Of a stretch of DNA of 64,000 bases, positions 51,186 through 61,501 are shown one piece after another. The position numbers and the translations under genes were made by a program. The DNA lies in NCBI RefSeq assembly GCF_001039575.1, contig NZ_JIBT01000014.1, positions 1-64,000 on the forward strand, in the 5' to 3' direction. The notes beneath the pieces are model-generated. The model worked only from the letters and a program-made list of their open reading frames with translations, had not been told where the DNA came from and did not search any database. Within the stretch, counting starts at the first letter, position 1. Every line of letters starts with the position of its first letter. This DNA is from Halomonas sp. PR-M31. GTDB lineage: Bacteria > Pseudomonadota > Gammaproteobacteria > Pseudomonadales > Halomonadaceae.

Positions 51186-51504
51186 GGGGTCTCGATTCGG
51201 GAAATGGCAGGCCGGCCGGACGCGATCAGCAGCTAGCCGAAAGGCGGCAACGGCTTCATCTTGGCACCATTATATGGTATAAAGCCGCGCGCTTTACTGC
51301 AATCCGATGTATCTGCGTTCGCGTTTGTAAGATCGGATGTGGTCAAGAGTCAATGAGCTTAAATGCCTTGAAAACACACATGCACCGTCACATGGTCCCG
51401 GGTGCTGCGTAGTCGCTGTCGTTGCTTTTCATTGCAGCCGCCAGGATGCGCGGTCGGATCCATGGGGTGCGTGGAGGCCTAACCCGTCATATCAGGAGTC
51501 ACCC
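51186..51504 (+). promoter_or_regulatory. Divergent map/rpsB region: rpsB promoter and leader
   Basis: A likely -10 TATAAA (51278-51283) preceded by TGG and an indistinct -35 (TTCATC, 51255-51260, 17-bp spacer) would start an rpsB leader of about 215 bases. In E. coli this leader contains a conserved structured RNA (t44/tff) near the S2 autoregulatory site. I infer an equivalent from position only. Confidence 0.45.
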
Positions 51505-52239
51505 ATGGCACAAGTCAGTATGCGCGATCTGCTCAAGGCAGGCGCCCACTTCGGTCACCAGACCAAGTATTGGAATCCCAAGATGAGCAAGTACATCTTC
51601 GGTGCCCGCAACAAGATTCATATCATTAACCTCGAGCACACCCTGCCGGCTCTCAATGAGGCGGTGTCCGTGGTCGAGAAGATGGCCGCTTCCAACAACA
51701 AGATCATGTTCGTCGGCACCAAGCGCGCCGCCAGCAAGATCATCAAGGAAGAAGCCAACCGGGTCGGTCAGCCTTTTGTCAATCATCGCTGGCTGGGCGG
51801 TATGTTGACCAACTACAAGACCATTCGTCAGTCGATCAAGCGTCTGCGCGAGCTCGAGACCATGCGCGAAGACGGTACCTTCGAGAAGCTGACCAAGAAA
51901 GAAGTACTGATGGCGACCCGAGAGCAGGACAAGCTCGAGCGCTCCATCGGCGGCATCAAGAACATGGGCGGTCTACCGGATGCGCTGTTCGTGATCGACG
52001 TCGATCATGAGCGTATTGCCATCAATGAAGCCAACAAGCTGGGCATCCCGGTCATCGGCACGGTGGATACCAACTCCGATCCGGACGGCGTCGATTACGT
52101 TATTCCCGGTAACGATGACTCCATCCGCGCGATCCAGATCTATGTCAAAGCCATCGCCGATGCCTGCGCTAAGTCGAAGGAAGGCCATTCCGACGAATTC
52201 GTTGAAGTGACCGAGAACGACGACGCCGTCGCCGAGTAA
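51505..52239 (+). CDS. rpsB: 30S ribosomal protein S2
   Basis: 244 residues from 51505 ([19 protein letters not shown]). Matches the S2 signature '[21 protein letters not shown]' and '[20 protein letters not shown]'. AGGAGT lies eight bases upstream. It is first in the rpsB-tsf-pyrH-frr cluster; a large leader precedes it. Confidence 0.98.
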   Translation: MAQVSMRDLLKAGAHFGHQTKYWNPKMSKYIFGARNKIHIINLEHTLPALNEAVSVVEKMAASNNKIMFVGTKRAASKIIKEEANRVGQPFVNHRWLGGMLTNYKTIRQSIKRLRELETMREDGTFEKLTKKEVLMATREQDKLERSIGGIKNMGGLPDALFVIDVDHERIAINEANKLGIPVIGTVDTNSDPDGVDYVIPGNDDSIRAIQIYVKAIADACAKSKEGHSDEFVEVTENDDAVAE

Positions 52240-52248
52240 CGCAGCTTG

Positions 52249-52278
52249 CCGGCTCGACGATTAGTTTCGTCGAGCCGG
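52249..52278 (+). terminator. Hairpin in the rpsB-tsf gap
   Basis: 12-bp perfect stem CCGGCTCGACGA/TCGTCGAGCCGG with 6-nt TTAGTT loop, no U-tract after it. A partial terminator or processing site between rpsB and tsf is known in E. coli. Confidence 0.6.
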
Positions 52279-52394
52279 AATTGCGATCGATCAACAAGCG
52301 ATGAAAGGGAAGCGTCTTTTCATCGCGCATGTCGAATGCCAGCGTATGGCTGCATTCGGCTATCCGATATCGAAATATTCAGAGGTTAATTACC

Positions 52395-53264
52395 ATGGCA
52401 GCTATCAGTGCATCTATGGTCAAGGAACTGCGTGAGCGTACCGGTCTTGGCATGATGGAGTGCAAGAAGGCCCTCACGGAAGCCGATGGTGACATCGAAA
52501 GGGCCATCGAGGATCTGCGCAAGAATTCCGGTCTCAAGGCCGCCAAAAAAGCGGGTCGCACCGCCGCCGAAGGTGCTGTCGTGACTCGCGTGGCCGAGGA
52601 CGGAAGCTTTGGTGTGATGGTCGAGATCAACTCCGAGACGGACTTCGTTGCACGGGATGACAACTTCAAGGACTTCGCCGAGAAAGTGCTGGCCAAGGCC
52701 TTCGATACGAAGTCCGACGATGTCTCCGCCATCATGGATGGCGAGATGGAAGAAACCCGCCAGCGGCTGGTGCAGAAGATCGGCGAGAACATCTCCGTGC
52801 GGCGAGCCACGGTTGCCGATGCCCCGGCGGACGGCGTGGTCGGCGAGTATGTCCACGGTGGGCGTATCGGCGTGTTGACTCTGCTCAAGGGTGGCAATGC
52901 CGAGGTGGCCAAGGACGTCGCCATGCACGTGGCCGCGATCAACCCTGCGGTAGCGCGCCCGGAGCAGATGCCTCAGGAACAGCTCGACAAGGAAAAGAGC
53001 ATCATCATGGCTCAGCCGGATATGGCCGGTAAACCCGAGCAGATCGCCGAGAAGATGGTTCAAGGGCGTCTCAAGAAGTACCTGGCCGAGAACAGCCTGA
53101 CTGAGCAACCTTTCGTCAAGGACCCCAACACCACCGTGGCAGAGTATGCCAAGGCCAATGGTAGTGAGGTCGTCGATTTCATCCGCTTCGAAGTGGGTGA
53201 GGGTATCGAGAAGGAAGAAGTCGACTTTGCCAAGGAAGTCATGGAACAGGCCCGTCGCAGCTGA
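52395..53264 (+). CDS. tsf: Translation elongation factor Ts
   Basis: 289 residues from 52395 ([27 protein letters not shown]). It has the EF-Ts core 'N-S-E-T-D-F-V-A-R' and the C-terminal module 'E-Q-P-F-V-K-D'. It exchanges GDP on EF-Tu. AGAGG stands ahead of the ATG. It follows rpsB by 155 bp. Confidence 0.98.
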   Translation: MAAISASMVKELRERTGLGMMECKKALTEADGDIERAIEDLRKNSGLKAAKKAGRTAAEGAVVTRVAEDGSFGVMVEINSETDFVARDDNFKDFAEKVLAKAFDTKSDDVSAIMDGEMEETRQRLVQKIGENISVRRATVADAPADGVVGEYVHGGRIGVLTLLKGGNAEVAKDVAMHVAAINPAVARPEQMPQEQLDKEKSIIMAQPDMAGKPEQIAEKMVQGRLKKYLAENSLTEQPFVKDPNTTVAEYAKANGSEVVDFIRFEVGEGIEKEEVDFAKEVMEQARRS

Positions 53265-53285
53265 GGCCTGATATCCCGTTGTTAC

Positions 53286-53313
53286 GATGGCGTGCGCGCA
53301 AGCGCACGCCATC
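53286..53313 (+). terminator. Hairpin in the tsf-pyrH gap
   Basis: Perfect 12-bp stem GATGGCGTGCGC/GCGCACGCCATC closed by a GCAA tetraloop, without a U-tract. It may act as an RNA-stability or attenuating element. Confidence 0.5.
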
Positions 53314-53375
53314 CTGTATCCAGCCGCCAAGTCGTCACCACATTACACCAGTCCGCCATCTTCAGGAGACTCAAT

Positions 53376-54116
53376 ATGCCTGCCACTGCCTCGCGTAATG
53401 CCAAGTCGAAGTACAAGCGGATCTTGCTCAAGCTCTCGGGTGAGGCATTGACCGGCGATGCCGAGTTCGGTATCGATCCCAAGGTGCTGGATCGCATGGC
53501 GTTGGAGATCGGGCAATTGGTCGGTATCGGTGTTCAGATCGGTATCGTGATCGGTGGTGGCAATTTGTTTCGCGGCGCGGCGCTGCATGCCGCGGGTATG
53601 GAGCGAGTGACCGGTGATCACATGGGTATGCTGGCGACGGTAATGAATGCCCTGGCGATGCGTGATGCCCTCGAGCGCTCGAATATCCGTTCCCGGGTCA
53701 TGTCCGCCATTCCCATGAGTGGCGTGGTCGAGCATTATGATCGGCGTACCGGTATTCGCTATCTCACTTCCGGCGATGTGGTCATCTTTTCCGCCGGTAC
53801 CGGGAACCCGTTCTTTACGACTGATTCCGCGGCATGTCTGCGAGGTATCGAGATCGATGCGGATGTGGTAATCAAGGCAACCAAGGTCGATGGTGTCTAT
53901 GATCGTGATCCGGTCAAGTATCCGGACGCGGTCAAATACGATCGTCTGGGTTACGACGAAGTACTCGATCAGAAACTGGGGGTCATGGATTTGACCGCCA
54001 TTTGCCTGGTACGGGACCATGACATGCCGGTTCGCGTGTTCGACATGACCAAGCCTGGCGCCCTGCTGAATCTAGTAGTGGGTGGCAAGGAAGGTACGCT
54101 GATAGACAGAGGTTGA
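53376..54116 (+). CDS. pyrH: UMP kinase
   Basis: 246 residues from 53376 ([11 protein letters not shown]). Amino acid kinase fold: '[11 protein letters not shown]', '[10 protein letters not shown]' and '[16 protein letters not shown]'. It phosphorylates UMP and is inhibited by UTP. CAGGAGAC lies ahead of the start. Confidence 0.97.
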   Translation: MPATASRNAKSKYKRILLKLSGEALTGDAEFGIDPKVLDRMALEIGQLVGIGVQIGIVIGGGNLFRGAALHAAGMERVTGDHMGMLATVMNALAMRDALERSNIRSRVMSAIPMSGVVEHYDRRTGIRYLTSGDVVIFSAGTGNPFFTTDSAACLRGIEIDADVVIKATKVDGVYDRDPVKYPDAVKYDRLGYDEVLDQKLGVMDLTAICLVRDHDMPVRVFDMTKPGALLNLVVGGKEGTLIDRG

Positions 54117-54120
54117 AATC

Positions 54121-54678
54121 GTGATCAATGACATCAAGAAAGACGCTGAAAAGCGTATGCAGAAAAGCCTGGAATCGTTGCAGACCAATTTCCACAAGAT
54201 TCGTACCGGGCGCGCTCATCCCAGCATTCTGGATGCAGTGACCGTAGAGTATTACGGCTCGCAGATGCCGCTCAATCAGGTGGCTAGCGTCAACGTCGAA
54301 GATGCCCGCACCCTGACAGTGACGCCTTGGGAAAGGCCTATGGTACCCAAGATCGAGAAAGCGATCATGACCTCCGATCTGGGGCTCAATCCGGCCACGG
54401 CGGGCAACGTGATTCGAGTGCCGATGCCTCCGCTGACCGAGGAAACCCGCAAGAGCTATATTAAGCAGGCGCGGGCCGAGGCAGAGAACGGGCGGGTTGC
54501 CATACGCAACGTGCGCCGCGATGCCAATGGCGACATCAAGGCACTGCTCAAGGAAAAGGAAATTTCCGAGGATGACGAGCATCGCGCCGAGGATGCCATT
54601 CAGAAGCTGACCGATAAGTATGTTGCGGAGATCGATAAGCTTCTGGAATCCAAGGAACACGACCTGATGCAGGTCTGA
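54121..54678 (+). CDS. frr: Ribosome recycling factor
   Basis: 185 residues, same length as E. coli Frr, from a GTG four bases after the pyrH stop. Signature '[11 protein letters not shown]' and '[11 protein letters not shown]' are present. With EF-G it splits the post-termination ribosome. Confidence 0.97.
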   Translation: MINDIKKDAEKRMQKSLESLQTNFHKIRTGRAHPSILDAVTVEYYGSQMPLNQVASVNVEDARTLTVTPWERPMVPKIEKAIMTSDLGLNPATAGNVIRVPMPPLTEETRKSYIKQARAEAENGRVAIRNVRRDANGDIKALLKEKEISEDDEHRAEDAIQKLTDKYVAEIDKLLESKEHDLMQV

Positions 54679-54732
54679 GCGGTGGCGAACGGCTGATTCG
54701 TCGTTCGTGTTCATTTCTCCGTGCGAGCTATC

Positions 54733-55476
54733 ATGACGTCACCGCAATCTCCTAACGTGCCGAATCATGTCGCCATTATCATGGATGGCAACAACCGCTG
54801 GGCTCAGTCCCGGGGGCTGTCCGGCATACGTGGCCATCGTGCTGGCGTCGAGCCGGTACGCGCCGTCATCCGTCGTGCCGCGCAACGCGGCGTGAAAGTC
54901 TTGACCCTGTTTGCCTTTTCCAGCGAGAACTGGAAACGCCCTGCAGTCGAGGTCAATGCGCTGATGGAGCTGTTTCTGATGGTGCTCAAGCGTGAAGTCA
55001 AGAAGCTTCACGACAACGACATCCGTCTGACCATCATTGGCGAGCGCGACGCTTTTTCCCGATCGATTCAACAATATGTCGAGCGCGCTGAGACGCTGAC
55101 CCGACACAATCAAGGTCTGCATTTAATCGTTGCCGCCAACTACGGTGGTCGTTGGGAAGTGACCAGCGCCGCCAAACGCCTGGCTCAACGGGTCGAGAAC
55201 GGCGAGTTGAGCGCTGCGGATATCGATGAACAGCGTCTGGATGCTGAAATCGCTTCAGGCGGTGCGCCAGCGGTGGATCTGTGCATTCGAACCAGCGGCG
55301 AACAACGCCTCTCCAATTTCCTGCTATGGCAGCTAGCCTACTCTGAGCTTCATTTCTCACCATTGATGTGGCCGGACTTCGGCGCCGATGCCTTCGATGA
55401 AGCAGTGGATGATTTCCTACGCCGTCAGCGGCGCTTCGGCATGACCCAAGAGCAAATAGAGGCCCAAGGTGCTTAG
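54733..55476 (+). CDS. uppS: Undecaprenyl diphosphate synthase
   Basis: 247 residues from the ATG at 54733 (M-T-S-P-Q-S); a GTG at 54721 is also possible. The cis-prenyltransferase motifs are 'I-M-D-G-N-N-R-W-A', 'G-H-R-A-G', and 'R-T-S-G-E-Q-R-L-S-N-F-L-L-W-Q'. It makes the C55 lipid carrier for cell wall synthesis. Confidence 0.96.
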   Translation: MTSPQSPNVPNHVAIIMDGNNRWAQSRGLSGIRGHRAGVEPVRAVIRRAAQRGVKVLTLFAFSSENWKRPAVEVNALMELFLMVLKREVKKLHDNDIRLTIIGERDAFSRSIQQYVERAETLTRHNQGLHLIVAANYGGRWEVTSAAKRLAQRVENGELSAADIDEQRLDAEIASGGAPAVDLCIRTSGEQRLSNFLLWQLAYSELHFSPLMWPDFGADAFDEAVDDFLRRQRRFGMTQEQIEAQGA

Positions 55477-56266
55477 ACAACGTGTGTTAACGGCGCTGGT
55501 ACTCATTCCTTTGGCGTTACTAGGATTGTTTGGTCTCAGTGGTGTCGGATTTGCCCTGTTTACTGCAGTCGTGGTGCTACTGGCTGCCTGGGAATGGGCC
55601 AATTTATCTGGATTTTCCCGCACCCTGCATCGATTGGTATACGTTCTGGCGATAGCCCTGGTCATGCTGATCGGCTGGCATACGCATGTCGCTATGGCTG
55701 CGTGGCCGCTATGGCTTGCGTTGCTCGGATGGCTGGTAAGCTTTTACTGGGTGGCGACGTATCCTGACAGCATCAAACAGTGGTCTCGACCATGGCTACG
55801 TCTGCTGGTGGGACTTTGGGTGCTGCTACCCTGCTGGATTGGATTCGTACAGCTACGCTTGAGCGGCGCCGAATGGCTGCTTTATGTACTGCTGATCGTA
55901 TGGTTTGCAGACGTCGGCGCCTATTTTGCCGGGCGTCGCTATGGGCGACGCAAATTGGCACCCAGGGTGAGTCCAGGCAAGTCTTGGGAAGGTGTCTATG
56001 GTGGCATGATTGCTACCGCCTTTCTGGCCGTCGGTTTTTCCATTTTCCTCGAGCTGGGCGCTGCTGGCGGCTTAGAGTTGATGGTAACGACGGTGATAGT
56101 GACACTGGTGTCGGTACTTGGAGATCTGCTTGAAAGCATGTTTAAACGAGTGCGAGGCATCAAGGATTCCGGTGATCTGCTTCCTGGCCACGGGGGTGTG
56201 CTCGATCGTATCGACAGTCTTACCGCCGCGGTACCACTGTTCGCGCTATTGCGCTTGTGGGGATGA
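55469..56266 (+). CDS. cdsA: Phosphatidate cytidylyltransferase
   Basis: 265 residues from a GTG overlapping the uppS stop by 8 bases. Seven or eight membrane helices; the CdsA signature is visible near the C-terminus, S-M-F-K-R-V-R-G-I-K-D-S-G-D-L-L-P-G-H-G followed by G-V-L-D-R-I-D. It makes CDP-diacylglycerol for phospholipids. Confidence 0.95.
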   Translation: MLRQRVLTALVLIPLALLGLFGLSGVGFALFTAVVVLLAAWEWANLSGFSRTLHRLVYVLAIALVMLIGWHTHVAMAAWPLWLALLGWLVSFYWVATYPDSIKQWSRPWLRLLVGLWVLLPCWIGFVQLRLSGAEWLLYVLLIVWFADVGAYFAGRRYGRRKLAPRVSPGKSWEGVYGGMIATAFLAVGFSIFLELGAAGGLELMVTTVIVTLVSVLGDLLESMFKRVRGIKDSGDLLPGHGGVLDRIDSLTAAVPLFALLRLWG

Positions 56267-56281
56267 AATGAGTGAGACGCG

Positions 56282-57478
56282 ATGAACAGTGAAGCCCTCC
56301 CGCGAGTGCAGACGGTGACCGTGCTCGGCGCCACGGGTTCTATCGGCAAGAGCACTCTCGATGTGCTGGCGCGTCATCCGGATCGCTTTCGGGTGCATGC
56401 ATTGACGGCCTCTACCAGCAGTGCAGCCTTGCGAGATCAATGTCTGATTCATCGTCCGGCATTGGCGGTGCTGGCGAATGATCGCGATGAAGCCTGGTTG
56501 CGTGCCGAGTTTAAAGAGGCCGGTCTTGAGATCGAAGTCCGCTCTGGCGAAGCGGCGCTGGTGGAAGTGGTCGAAGCGGCGGAAGTGGACGTGGTGATGG
56601 CCGCTATCGTCGGCGCCGCCGGTCTGCTGCCGACACTAGCAGCAGTTCAGGCCGGCAAGCGCGTGCTACTGGCCAACAAAGAAGCGCTGGTCATGTCCGG
56701 CGCTCTGTTCATGCAAGCCGTAGCGCATCACGACGCCGTACTTTTGCCTATCGATTCCGAACATAATGCCATCTACCAGTGTCTACCGTCGGATCGCCGT
56801 AATGGTCTGGCCGGTATGGGTGTCACACAGCTATTGCTGACTGCTTCCGGCGGTCCGTTTCGTGGCTGGAGTGCCACCCAGCTGAGCGCGGTTACGCCAG
56901 AGCAGGCCTGTGCTCACCCCAACTGGTCCATGGGTCGGAAGATCTCCGTGGATAGCGCCACCCTGATGAACAAGGGGCTTGAGTTGATCGAGGCATGCTG
57001 GTTGTTTGAGGCGCGGCCGGAACAGATTGAAGTCGTCGTGCATCCACAAAGCGTGATTCACTCCCTGGTAGCCTACAGCGACGGTTCGGTCATCGCCCAG
57101 TTGGGCAATCCGGACATGCGTACGCCGATCGCTTTCGGCCTGGCCTGGCCGGAGCGAATCAATGCGGGGGTGGAGCGGCTTGATCTGTTCAAAGTGGCGC
57201 AACTCGATTTCGAGCCGGCAGACGAAGCGGCATTTCCCTGTCTGAGTTTGGCTCGGGATGCGATGATTGCCGGCGGTACGGCGCCTGCGCTGCTCAACGC
57301 GGCCAATGAAGTAGCTGTAGCGGCGTTTCTCGATCGACGGCTGAGCTTTGCCGGTATTGCAGAAACGGTCGCGGCAGTGCTCGATGCCTGTGACGTAGTG
57401 GCCGCAAATGAGCTGGACGTGATTCTTGACGAGGATAGTCGTGCGCGGCGTGTCGCCGAGCGATATCTGACACGCTGA
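56282..57478 (+). CDS. dxr: 1-deoxy-D-xylulose 5-phosphate reductoisomerase
   Basis: 398 residues (E. coli 398). NADPH site '[15 protein letters not shown]' at about 14-28; catalytic '[11 protein letters not shown]' and '[10 protein letters not shown]' bind metal and substrate. It commits carbon to the MEP isoprenoid pathway that feeds UppS. It follows cdsA by 15 bp. Confidence 0.97.
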   Translation: MNSEALPRVQTVTVLGATGSIGKSTLDVLARHPDRFRVHALTASTSSAALRDQCLIHRPALAVLANDRDEAWLRAEFKEAGLEIEVRSGEAALVEVVEAAEVDVVMAAIVGAAGLLPTLAAVQAGKRVLLANKEALVMSGALFMQAVAHHDAVLLPIDSEHNAIYQCLPSDRRNGLAGMGVTQLLLTASGGPFRGWSATQLSAVTPEQACAHPNWSMGRKISVDSATLMNKGLELIEACWLFEARPEQIEVVVHPQSVIHSLVAYSDGSVIAQLGNPDMRTPIAFGLAWPERINAGVERLDLFKVAQLDFEPADEAAFPCLSLARDAMIAGGTAPALLNAANEVAVAAFLDRRLSFAGIAETVAAVLDACDVVAANELDVILDEDSRARRVAERYLTR

Positions 57479-57494
57479 CCAGAGAGGAATGCAT

Positions 57495-58847
57495 ATGAGC
57501 GTGATACAGAACGTGCTGGCGGTCATCGTGGTACTTGGATTGCTGATCACTTTCCACGAGTTCGGTCACTTTTGGGTAGCGCGCCGCTGTGGTGTCAAAG
57601 TGCTGCGTTTCTCCGTGGGGTTCGGTAAGCCGCTATGGTCGCGATTCGATCGTCATGGCACCGAGTTTGCCGTTGCCGCCATTCCCCTGGGCGGCTATGT
57701 CAAGATGTTGGACGAGCGTGAAGCGCCGGTAGCTCCCGAGGAGCAGCATCTGGCATTCAATCGCAAGAATGTCTGGGCCCGTATCGCCATCGTCGTGGCC
57801 GGGCCGTTGGCCAATTTCATACTGGCAGTCGTGGCTTACTGGCTGCTGTTCGTCGTGGGTACCACCACCATCGCGCCGGTGATCGGCGAAGTGGCGCCGG
57901 ATTCACCGGCGGGCCGAGCCGGTTTGAGTTCAGGTCAGGAAATCGTGGCGATCCAGGATGATCCGACCCGCTCCTGGGAAGACGTCAATCTCGAACTGAT
58001 ATCCCGCATTGGCTTCAACGGTACGCTCGAAGTTGCAACCTGGGATGGCGAAAACAGCGCAGTGCGCAGCCATCAGGTTCAGGTCACCGATTGGCTGGCT
58101 CGTCAAGACCCGCCGCAGCCCCTGGGAAGCCTGGGCATCGAACCATGGCGACCGGACATTCCACCAGTGCTGGGCCAGGTACTCGAGGGAGAAGCTGCTG
58201 CTCAAGCTGGTCTTGAGACCGGTGATCGTATCGTCGCACTCAATGACGCGGATGTGACCAGCTGGATGGATTTTGTCGAAACCGTGCGAGCAAGGCCCGG
58301 TGAAGCCTTGTCGCTGCGCATCGAGCGAAACGGAACGATCCAGGAGCTTACCCTGACACCTGGCCAGCGCGACGTTCAGGGCGAGACGATGGGCTACATT
58401 GGCGCTGGCGTCGAAGCGGTCTCCTGGCCCGAAGAGTATCAGCGCGAAATTCGTTATGGCGTATTGGCTTCCGTAGGACGTTCCCTGGAGCGCACGGCGG
58501 ACATGACCGTCTTGACCCTGGATTCGATCCGCAAGATGTTCGTAGGGCTGATCTCGCCTTCCAATCTTTCCGGACCTATCACCATTGCGCGTATCGCGGG
58601 TGACACCGCCCGCAGCGGTCTCGAGAGCTTCATCAGCTTTATGGCGTATCTATCCATCAGCCTCGGTGTGCTCAACTTGTTGCCGATACCGGTGCTCGAT
58701 GGCGGCCACTTGCTCTATTACCTCATTGAAGCCGTACGTGGCAGGCCGGTGTCCGACGCGGCCCAGGCAGTCGGGCTGCGTATCGGCATGGCCATGGTCG
58801 GCACCTTGATGCTGATGGCAATTTATTTCGATTTAATGCGTCTGTGA
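57495..58847 (+). CDS. rseP: Site-2 membrane protease RseP
   Basis: 450 residues from the second ATG at 57495 (E. coli 450), with AGAGAGGA seven bases ahead; an ATG at 57489 is also possible. The zinc site H-E-F-G-H is in helix 1 (about 21-25), the third ligand in 'P-I-P-V-L-D-G-G-H-L'. Two PDZ domains lie in the middle ('A-P-D-S-P-A-G-R-A-G-L', 'E-A-A-A-Q-A-G-L-E-T-G-D'). It cleaves anti-sigma RseA and releases sigma-E, consistent with the sigma-E-like site at rpoH. Confidence 0.96.
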   Translation: MSVIQNVLAVIVVLGLLITFHEFGHFWVARRCGVKVLRFSVGFGKPLWSRFDRHGTEFAVAAIPLGGYVKMLDEREAPVAPEEQHLAFNRKNVWARIAIVVAGPLANFILAVVAYWLLFVVGTTTIAPVIGEVAPDSPAGRAGLSSGQEIVAIQDDPTRSWEDVNLELISRIGFNGTLEVATWDGENSAVRSHQVQVTDWLARQDPPQPLGSLGIEPWRPDIPPVLGQVLEGEAAAQAGLETGDRIVALNDADVTSWMDFVETVRARPGEALSLRIERNGTIQELTLTPGQRDVQGETMGYIGAGVEAVSWPEEYQREIRYGVLASVGRSLERTADMTVLTLDSIRKMFVGLISPSNLSGPITIARIAGDTARSGLESFISFMAYLSISLGVLNLLPIPVLDGGHLLYYLIEAVRGRPVSDAAQAVGLRIGMAMVGTLMLMAIYFDLMRL

Positions 58848-58997
58848 CGGACGTATCCATAACGGTGGCGCTCTTGGCGCCCCTCGTCCCGTGGCAATCT
58901 CCTGACGAGCAGTATGACGACGCTTGTCAGTTACCCCGGGAAATGTATAAGGTGCCTGTTCAGCGAGCCGGCGGAACAACTCGAGCGAAGCGATTGC

Positions 58998-61330
58998 ATG
59001 AAATTTAAGACCATCGGATTGGCGTTAGCACTGACATTAAGCACCCAAGCGGTTCTGGCAGATGAGTTCACCGTCTCCGACATTCGTGTCGAGGGACTTC
59101 AGCGGGTTTCGGCGGCATCGGTATTCAATGCCTTCCCTGTGAGCGCCAACGAACGTGTGGACGAGCGGGAGCTGGCGGCGGCTGCCAAAGAACTGTTCGC
59201 CACCGGATTGTTTGACGACGTGCAGCTGGAGCGCGACGGAGATGTGCTGATCATTCAGGTAAAAGAGCGGCCCTCCATCTCCCGCATCGAAATCGACGGG
59301 AATTCCCAGGTTGCCGACGAGGATCTGCGTAAAGGCATGGCAGAGGCAGGGCTGGCGGAAGGCCAGGTATTGCAGCGTGCATCCCTGGATGAAGTACAGC
59401 GCCAACTCGAGCAACTCTACCATTCCCAAGGGCGTTACAGCGCCAGTATCGATACCTCCATCGAGCCGGTCGATCGCAATCGAGTTCAGGTCAACATTGA
59501 GGTCAATGAAGGTGCGGTCGCGAAGATTCGCCAGATCAATATTGTCGGTAATCAAGCGTTTTCTGATGAGACGTTGCGGGATTTGATCGAGCTTGAGGAT
59601 AGCCCGGGTTGGTTCTTCGGCTGGTTCTCCGACGATGAATACTCTCGGGAAAAACTTTCCGGTGACTTGGAAACCCTGCGCTCTTACTATCTCGATCGCG
59701 GTTTCGTCAACTTCAACATTGCCTCGACTCAAGTCGCGATCAGTCCGGATAATTCAAAGATCTTCGTGACCGTGAACGTGGATGAAGGGCAGCGTTATCG
59801 TATCGGCAATATCGATTTCGCCGGCGATTTGACGCTACCCGAGCAGAAAGCGCGCTCACTGGTCACCACTTCGAGCGGTGATATCTATTCGCGCAGTGCG
59901 CTTACCAACTCTGCCGAAGCATTACGGCAGAAGTTGGGCGCCGAAGGCTACGCTTTTGCCAACGTAGAGAGTATTCCGGAGGTGTCTGAGAACGGTGATA
60001 CCGTTGATGTGACCTTCTTGGTGGAACCGGGACGCCGTGCCTATGTACGGCGTATCAGTTTCGAAGGCAATACCACGACTCAAGATGAGGTATTGCGTCG
60101 AGAGATGACCCAGATGGAAGGGGCCCCGGCCTCCACGGATCGTATCAGTCAGTCCAAGCAGCGTCTGGAACGCCTTGGCTTCTTCCGTCAGGTCGATGTA
60201 GAGACACGCCCGGTAGCGGGGGAATCGGATCAGGTCGATGTCACCTACAATGTTGAGGAGCAGCCTCGGGCTCAATCTCGGCAAGTGTCGGTTACTCCCA
60301 GAGCGCCGGGGTCATCTATGGTGCTTCTCTGGCCCAGAAGAATTTCCTGGGTACCGGCAATCAAGTCAATGTGGGAGCTCAGAAGAGTGATACCTTCACC
60401 AGCGTGAATTTTGGTTTCACCGATCCCTACTGGACGTTGGACGGTGTCTCTCGGGGTTACAATCTGTTCTATCGTGAGACCGATTACGAAGACTCCGACA
60501 TCTCGACCTACTCCACCGACTCCTTCGGTGGCAGTATCGATTTTGGCTATCCGATCAACGAATTCAGCCGTCTCAATTTTGGTGTCGGGCTTGAAGACTT
60601 ATCCATCGAGACTTATCGGGACACTCCTGCGGAAATCGTTCAGTACACTGATACCCAAGGTGAAGATGCGACGAGCTACAAGCTCACCGCCAGCTGGACG
60701 CGCAACAAGCTCAATCGGGGCATTATGCCGACCGCAGGTAGCTATCAGCGCGTGTCACTTGAAACCGCAGTGCCGGGTTCCGATGCTGAGTACTACAAGA
60801 TGCGCTATCGCGGTCAGAAACTGTTTGAGTTGAACTCTGACTGGTCACTCAAGTTCGGCACCGAGTTGGGTTATGCGGATAGTATCGGTAACGATCCTTA
60901 TCCATTTTATGAGAACTTCTATTCCGGCGGTCTGGGTTCGGTGCGCGGTTTCACCGCCAATACGCTGGGACCCAAGACCACCGCCAGTAATTTTGGTGAC
61001 GACGACACCCTCGGCGGCAACGTGTTGATCGAAGGCACCGTCGATCTGATTTATCCCTTCCCTTGGGTTGAGGATCGGCGTTCGCTGCAGACCAGCGTAT
61101 TCTTTGACGCGGGTAATACGTTCCTGACGGACTGCTACGCCGTACCGGATGGCGTCACGTCGAGCTGTGAAAGCGGCGTGGATCTTGGTGATCTTCGTTA
61201 CAGCGTCGGTCTGGGTCTGAACTGGTTGACGCCGGTAGGGCCGCTTACCTTTAGTGTGGCCCAACCGCTCAACGATGAAAGCGGAGACGACACTCAAACT
61301 TTCCAGTTCTCGCTCGGTCAGACGTTTTAG
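58998..61330 (+). CDS. bamA: Outer membrane assembly factor BamA, with an apparent one-base loss
   Basis: About 777 residues after repair (E. coli 810). From ATG 58998 comes a signal peptide (M-K-F-K-T-I-G..V-L-A), then five POTRA domains (about 22-420) and the beta-barrel. At about 60266 the frame slips just after 'Y-N-V-E-E-Q-P'; one missing T in CCT-TCG restores 'S-G-S-I-S-A-S-V-G-Y-S-Q-S-A-G-V-I-Y'. The barrel keeps the VRGF loop ('S-V-R-G-F-T-A-N') and ends in phenylalanine (L-G-Q-T-F). Essential, so an error is likely. It follows rseP by 150 bp. Confidence 0.93.
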
Positions 61331-61501
61331 GCTGGCGAGGTGCAACGAAGGTAAAGAATAAGCATCTTGAGAACGACGGTACGTCATGACGACGCATCTT
61401 CGTTCTCGCTTCGAGCGGACGATAATCCTGCCCTGCGCCGGTGAGTCTACCAGGATCAAATCGTCAACTGACATCGGGCGTCGCAGGACTGGCATGCAAC
61501 C

